The notes under the pieces are model-generated. The model searched no databases. It saw only the letters and a program-made list of their open reading frames with translations, and was not told the origin of the DNA. A program made the position numbers and the translations under genes. This document shows, one piece after another, positions 14,861-16,399 of a stretch of 16,399 nt of DNA (positions are counted from its first letter, which is position 1; each line of letters begins with the position of its first letter). Origin of the DNA: an uncultured Ruminococcus sp. (GTDB lineage Bacteria; Bacillota; Clostridia; Oscillospirales; Ruminococcaceae); the NCBI GenBank assembly GCA_946186215.1, contig CAMHMM010000014.1:1-16399 (forward strand), written 5' to 3'.

Positions 14861-15805
14861 TCACGCCGTCCAGACCTTACTCGTCTTTTCCTTCACATAA
14901 TACAGGATTATATCCTCAAGTGTGGGCTTTTCTATCATGATCCCCGAATATTTGCGGGCAGCGGCAGCTTTATCCGCCGTAAGCACATCTGCGCCGAATT
15001 CGGTGGTGCGTGCCGAGATATAATCCGTCTTGTCTATCTCATCCAGATCCTTTTTTGTACAGCGCAGCATAGCGTGTGATTCAAGGATATCATCCTTGTA
15101 GCCTGTGAGCAGAAGCCTGCCCTTATCTATGAAGGTAACGCAGTCCGCAGCTTTTTCAAGGTCGGTGGTGATATGGGAGGACATGAAAACAGACCGCTCG
15201 CCGTCTGCCATATATTCAAGGAAAATATCGAGTATCTCGTTTCTCACCACCGGATCCAGGCCCGTGGTGGCCTCGTCCATTATGAGCAGTCTGGCATTGG
15301 ACTCAAGTCGTGTATCTATATTACTTGTAGCTTCGTCCATGATAAGAAGCTTTGCATCGTGCGAAAGAGCGGCCGCTATCTGCAGCTTCATTTTCATGCC
15401 CTTTGAAAATTTGCCTATCTTCTTCTTTGAGGGCAGTGAAAAGCGTTCCAGATATTCCTTAAATTTCGCGCTGTTCCAGCTTTTGTAAAGCCCGCTCATA
15501 ATAAAGTCGAGATTTTTTGCTGTCAGCGCATCCTGAAAGGGTATCTCATCGAACACTGCGGCACACTGCTCCTTTATCTCCCTCTCGTTTTCTATATTGT
15601 CGAGCCCCAGCATTTTAACTGTACCGTCGTCACGGGCGATGATATTGAGCATTGCTTTGATAGTGGTGCTCTTTCCCGAGCCGTTTTGCCCGACAAAGCC
15701 CATTATACTGCCCTTGGGCACGGCAAATGAAATATCATCAAGGGTAAACCCGTCATATTTTTTTGTAAGGCCGTTTATCTCAACAGCATTTTCATACTCT
15801 GCCAT
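14861..15805 (-). CDS. YtrB-like ABC transporter ATPase with a duplicated Walker B/D-loop segment
   Basis: The 314-residue nucleotide-binding subunit energises the two permeases. Walker A is GQNGSGKST (39-47), the signature is FSKGMKMKLQIA (133-144), and the H-loop His is His211. Walker B appears twice in tandem: KLLIMDEAT at 152-160 and RLLIMDEAT at 172-180, exactly 20 residues apart. The second copy continues with the family-typical TGLDPVVRNEI, the first with SNIDTRLES, which looks like the D-loop of exporter ABC proteins. The reading frame is intact through the duplication. Roughly 20 extra residues between signature and D-loop would alter the ATP site, so activity is uncertain. Start: GGAGA lies within the end of the regulator gene, 2 nt from whose stop this ATG lies. 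Confidence 0.92.
   Translation of the reverse strand: MAEYENAVEINGLTKKYDGFTLDDISFAVPKGSIMGFVGQNGSGKSTTIKAMLNIIARDDGTVKMLGLDNIENEREIKEQCAAVFDEIPFQDALTAKNLDFIMSGLYKSWNSAKFKEYLERFSLPSKKKIGKFSKGMKMKLQIAAALSHDAKLLIMDEATSNIDTRLESNARLLIMDEATTGLDPVVRNEILDIFLEYMADGERSVFMSSHITTDLEKAADCVTFIDKGRLLLTGYKDDILESHAMLRCTKKDLDEIDKTDYISARTTEFGADVLTADKAAAARKYSGIMIEKPTLEDIILYYVKEKTSKVWTA
15239..15358 (-). repeat. Diverged 60-bp tandem duplication inside the ABC ATPase gene
   Basis: Copy one is 15299-15358 (residues 150-169) and copy two 15239-15298 (residues 170-189). The protein copies match at 10 of 20 positions, mainly over LLIMDEAT. Codons differ throughout (CTT CTT ATC against CTG CTC ATA), so the copies are not recent. 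Copy one ends in AT-rich codons such as AGT, AAT, ATA, ACA and CGA. Confidence 0.75.
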
Positions 15806-15807
15806 AG

Positions 15808-16188
15808 TTATCTCTCCTGTTCGTTAAAGAGCATTTCAAGCAGCTCCCTGAGCTCATCAAGGCTCACTCCGCCCATACGCGCCTTTTCCACGGCACGGCT
15901 CAGATATTCCTCCGCCTGCCGCAGATTTTCCTCCCGTATGAGCTCGGTATTCTGCCCCTTTACAAAGCTTCCCTTTCCTGTGTAGCTCTCGATGAAGCCT
16001 TCCTTTTCAAGCTCCTCGTAGGCACGCTTTGTGGTGATAACGCTTATCCGCAGCGAGGTCGCCAGCGTGCGCATCGAAGGCAGAGCGTCCCCTGCTTTCA
16101 GCTCGCCGCTGATTATCTGCGCCTTTATCTGCGCGACTATCTGATTATAGATAGGTTCATTTGATGAATTACTGATTATAATGTCCAT
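15808..16188 (-). CDS. GntR-family transcriptional regulator, YtrA subfamily
   Basis: The 126-residue protein has a GntR winged helix-turn-helix (about 11-78: EPIYNQIVAQIKAQIISGEL, then LPSMRTLA, ITTKRAYEELEKEGFI and GKGSFV). A short C-terminal helical tail (80-126) replaces an effector domain. This short form defines the YtrA subfamily, which represses its own ABC operon. The ORF is open up to 16272, but those upstream codons cover the promoter. ATG 16188 gives the family-typical start (MDIIISNSSNEPIYNQI), with AGAGG about 13 nt upstream, a rather long spacing. The gene is first in the operon, 2 nt before the ATPase gene. It probably binds the palindromes in its own promoter. Confidence 0.93.
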   Translation of the reverse strand: MDIIISNSSNEPIYNQIVAQIKAQIISGELKAGDALPSMRTLATSLRISVITTKRAYEELEKEGFIESYTGKGSFVKGQNTELIREENLRQAEEYLSRAVEKARMGGVSLDELRELLEMLFNEQER

Positions 16189-16211
16189 ATGGGGATAGTA
16201 TCCTCTCTTAT

Positions 16212-16252
16212 TGTATATATACATTATACACATTATACTATATGTATATACA
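16212..16252. promoter_or_regulatory. Paired palindromic operators for the YtrA-type regulator
   Basis: TGTATATATACA (16212-16223) and TGTATATACA (16243-16252) are perfect palindromes whose centres are 30 bp apart, about three helical turns. One lies in the promoter spacer and the other just after the start site. This placement fits cooperative binding by a GntR dimer. Binding by the adjacent regulator is inference. Confidence 0.65.
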
Positions 16253-16260
16253 CTTGTCAA
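16232..16260 (-). promoter_or_regulatory. Sigma-A promoter of the YtrA-type ABC operon
   Basis: On the minus strand a perfect TTGACA (16255-16260), a 17-nt spacer and a perfect TATAAT (16232-16237) form a full consensus promoter, with start near 16225, about 37 nt before the regulator ATG. Such a strong promoter suggests that repression is needed. Confidence 0.88.
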
Positions 16261-16325
16261 TAGGCAAAACAAAAAAATGAGACAGGTTCACACATTTGTA
16301 AATATTTGCCTGTAACGCATCAAAA

Positions 16326-16346
16326 ATCGCACTTTTTATGTGCAAT
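16326..16346 (-). terminator. Possible weak minus-strand terminator at the window edge
   Basis: Read on the minus strand, ATTGCAC, loop ATAAAAA and GTGCGAT form a 7-bp stem with one T-G pair, followed by TTTTG. It may end a gene lying to the right of the window. No gene is visible from 16261 to 16399. Confidence 0.35.
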
Positions 16347-16399
16347 ATGACCGTATTGTTTTATAATCCAGTTTTGTTGTGAAAATATTACAATTTTTT

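Noticed and set aside
1..16399. CRISPR array, insertion sequence or prophage
   Set aside because: No spaced direct repeats of CRISPR type, no transposase and no phage structural genes were found on reading both strands.

Overview
The window looks like a chromosomal segment of a Gram-positive gut or rumen anaerobe of the Oscillospiraceae/Ruminococcaceae, most likely a Ruminococcus-like species. This is an inference from strong AGGAGG-type ribosome binding sites, sigma-A promoters, moderate GC, a HisZ-dependent short HisG, a YtrA-type GntR operon and a c-di-GMP-I riboswitch. No species-level marker is present.

Region 1 (1-6290, minus strand) is a histidine biosynthesis operon read right to left: hisZ, hisG, hisD, hisC, hisB, hisH, a secreted protein of unknown function, then the first five codons of hisF running off the left edge. 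Gaps are 30 nt or less, or stop and start codons overlap. It is driven by a consensus promoter (-35 at 6274-6279, -10 at 6251-6256). That promoter sits inside tandem 8-bp repeats and a perfect inverted repeat that look like an operator. The leader is only about 60 nt, too short for a T-box.

Region 2 (6290-9919, plus strand) starts with a gap of about 310 bp without a gene. It is followed by a membrane protein with its own promoter, then a galactokinase-family gene overlapping, by ATGA, a lipoprotein with a transglutaminase-like domain whose Cys and His positions are substituted.

Region 3 (9920-10971) is an RNA-rich island with no convincing protein gene. It holds a promoter plus c-di-GMP-I riboswitch plus terminator with no downstream gene, a strong isolated hairpin, tRNA-Arg(ACG) with its own promoter and terminator, and a candidate minus-strand small RNA with three hairpins and an intrinsic terminator.

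Region 4 (10972-16399, minus strand) holds an HtrA-type membrane serine protease. Upstream of it is a five-gene operon: a YtrA-type GntR repressor, an ABC ATPase, two ABC-2 permeases and a CPBP-family intramembrane protease. Two palindromes flank the -10 box of the operon promoter. The ATPase carries an in-frame duplication of its Walker B/D-loop segment, which is the most unusual protein feature in the window.
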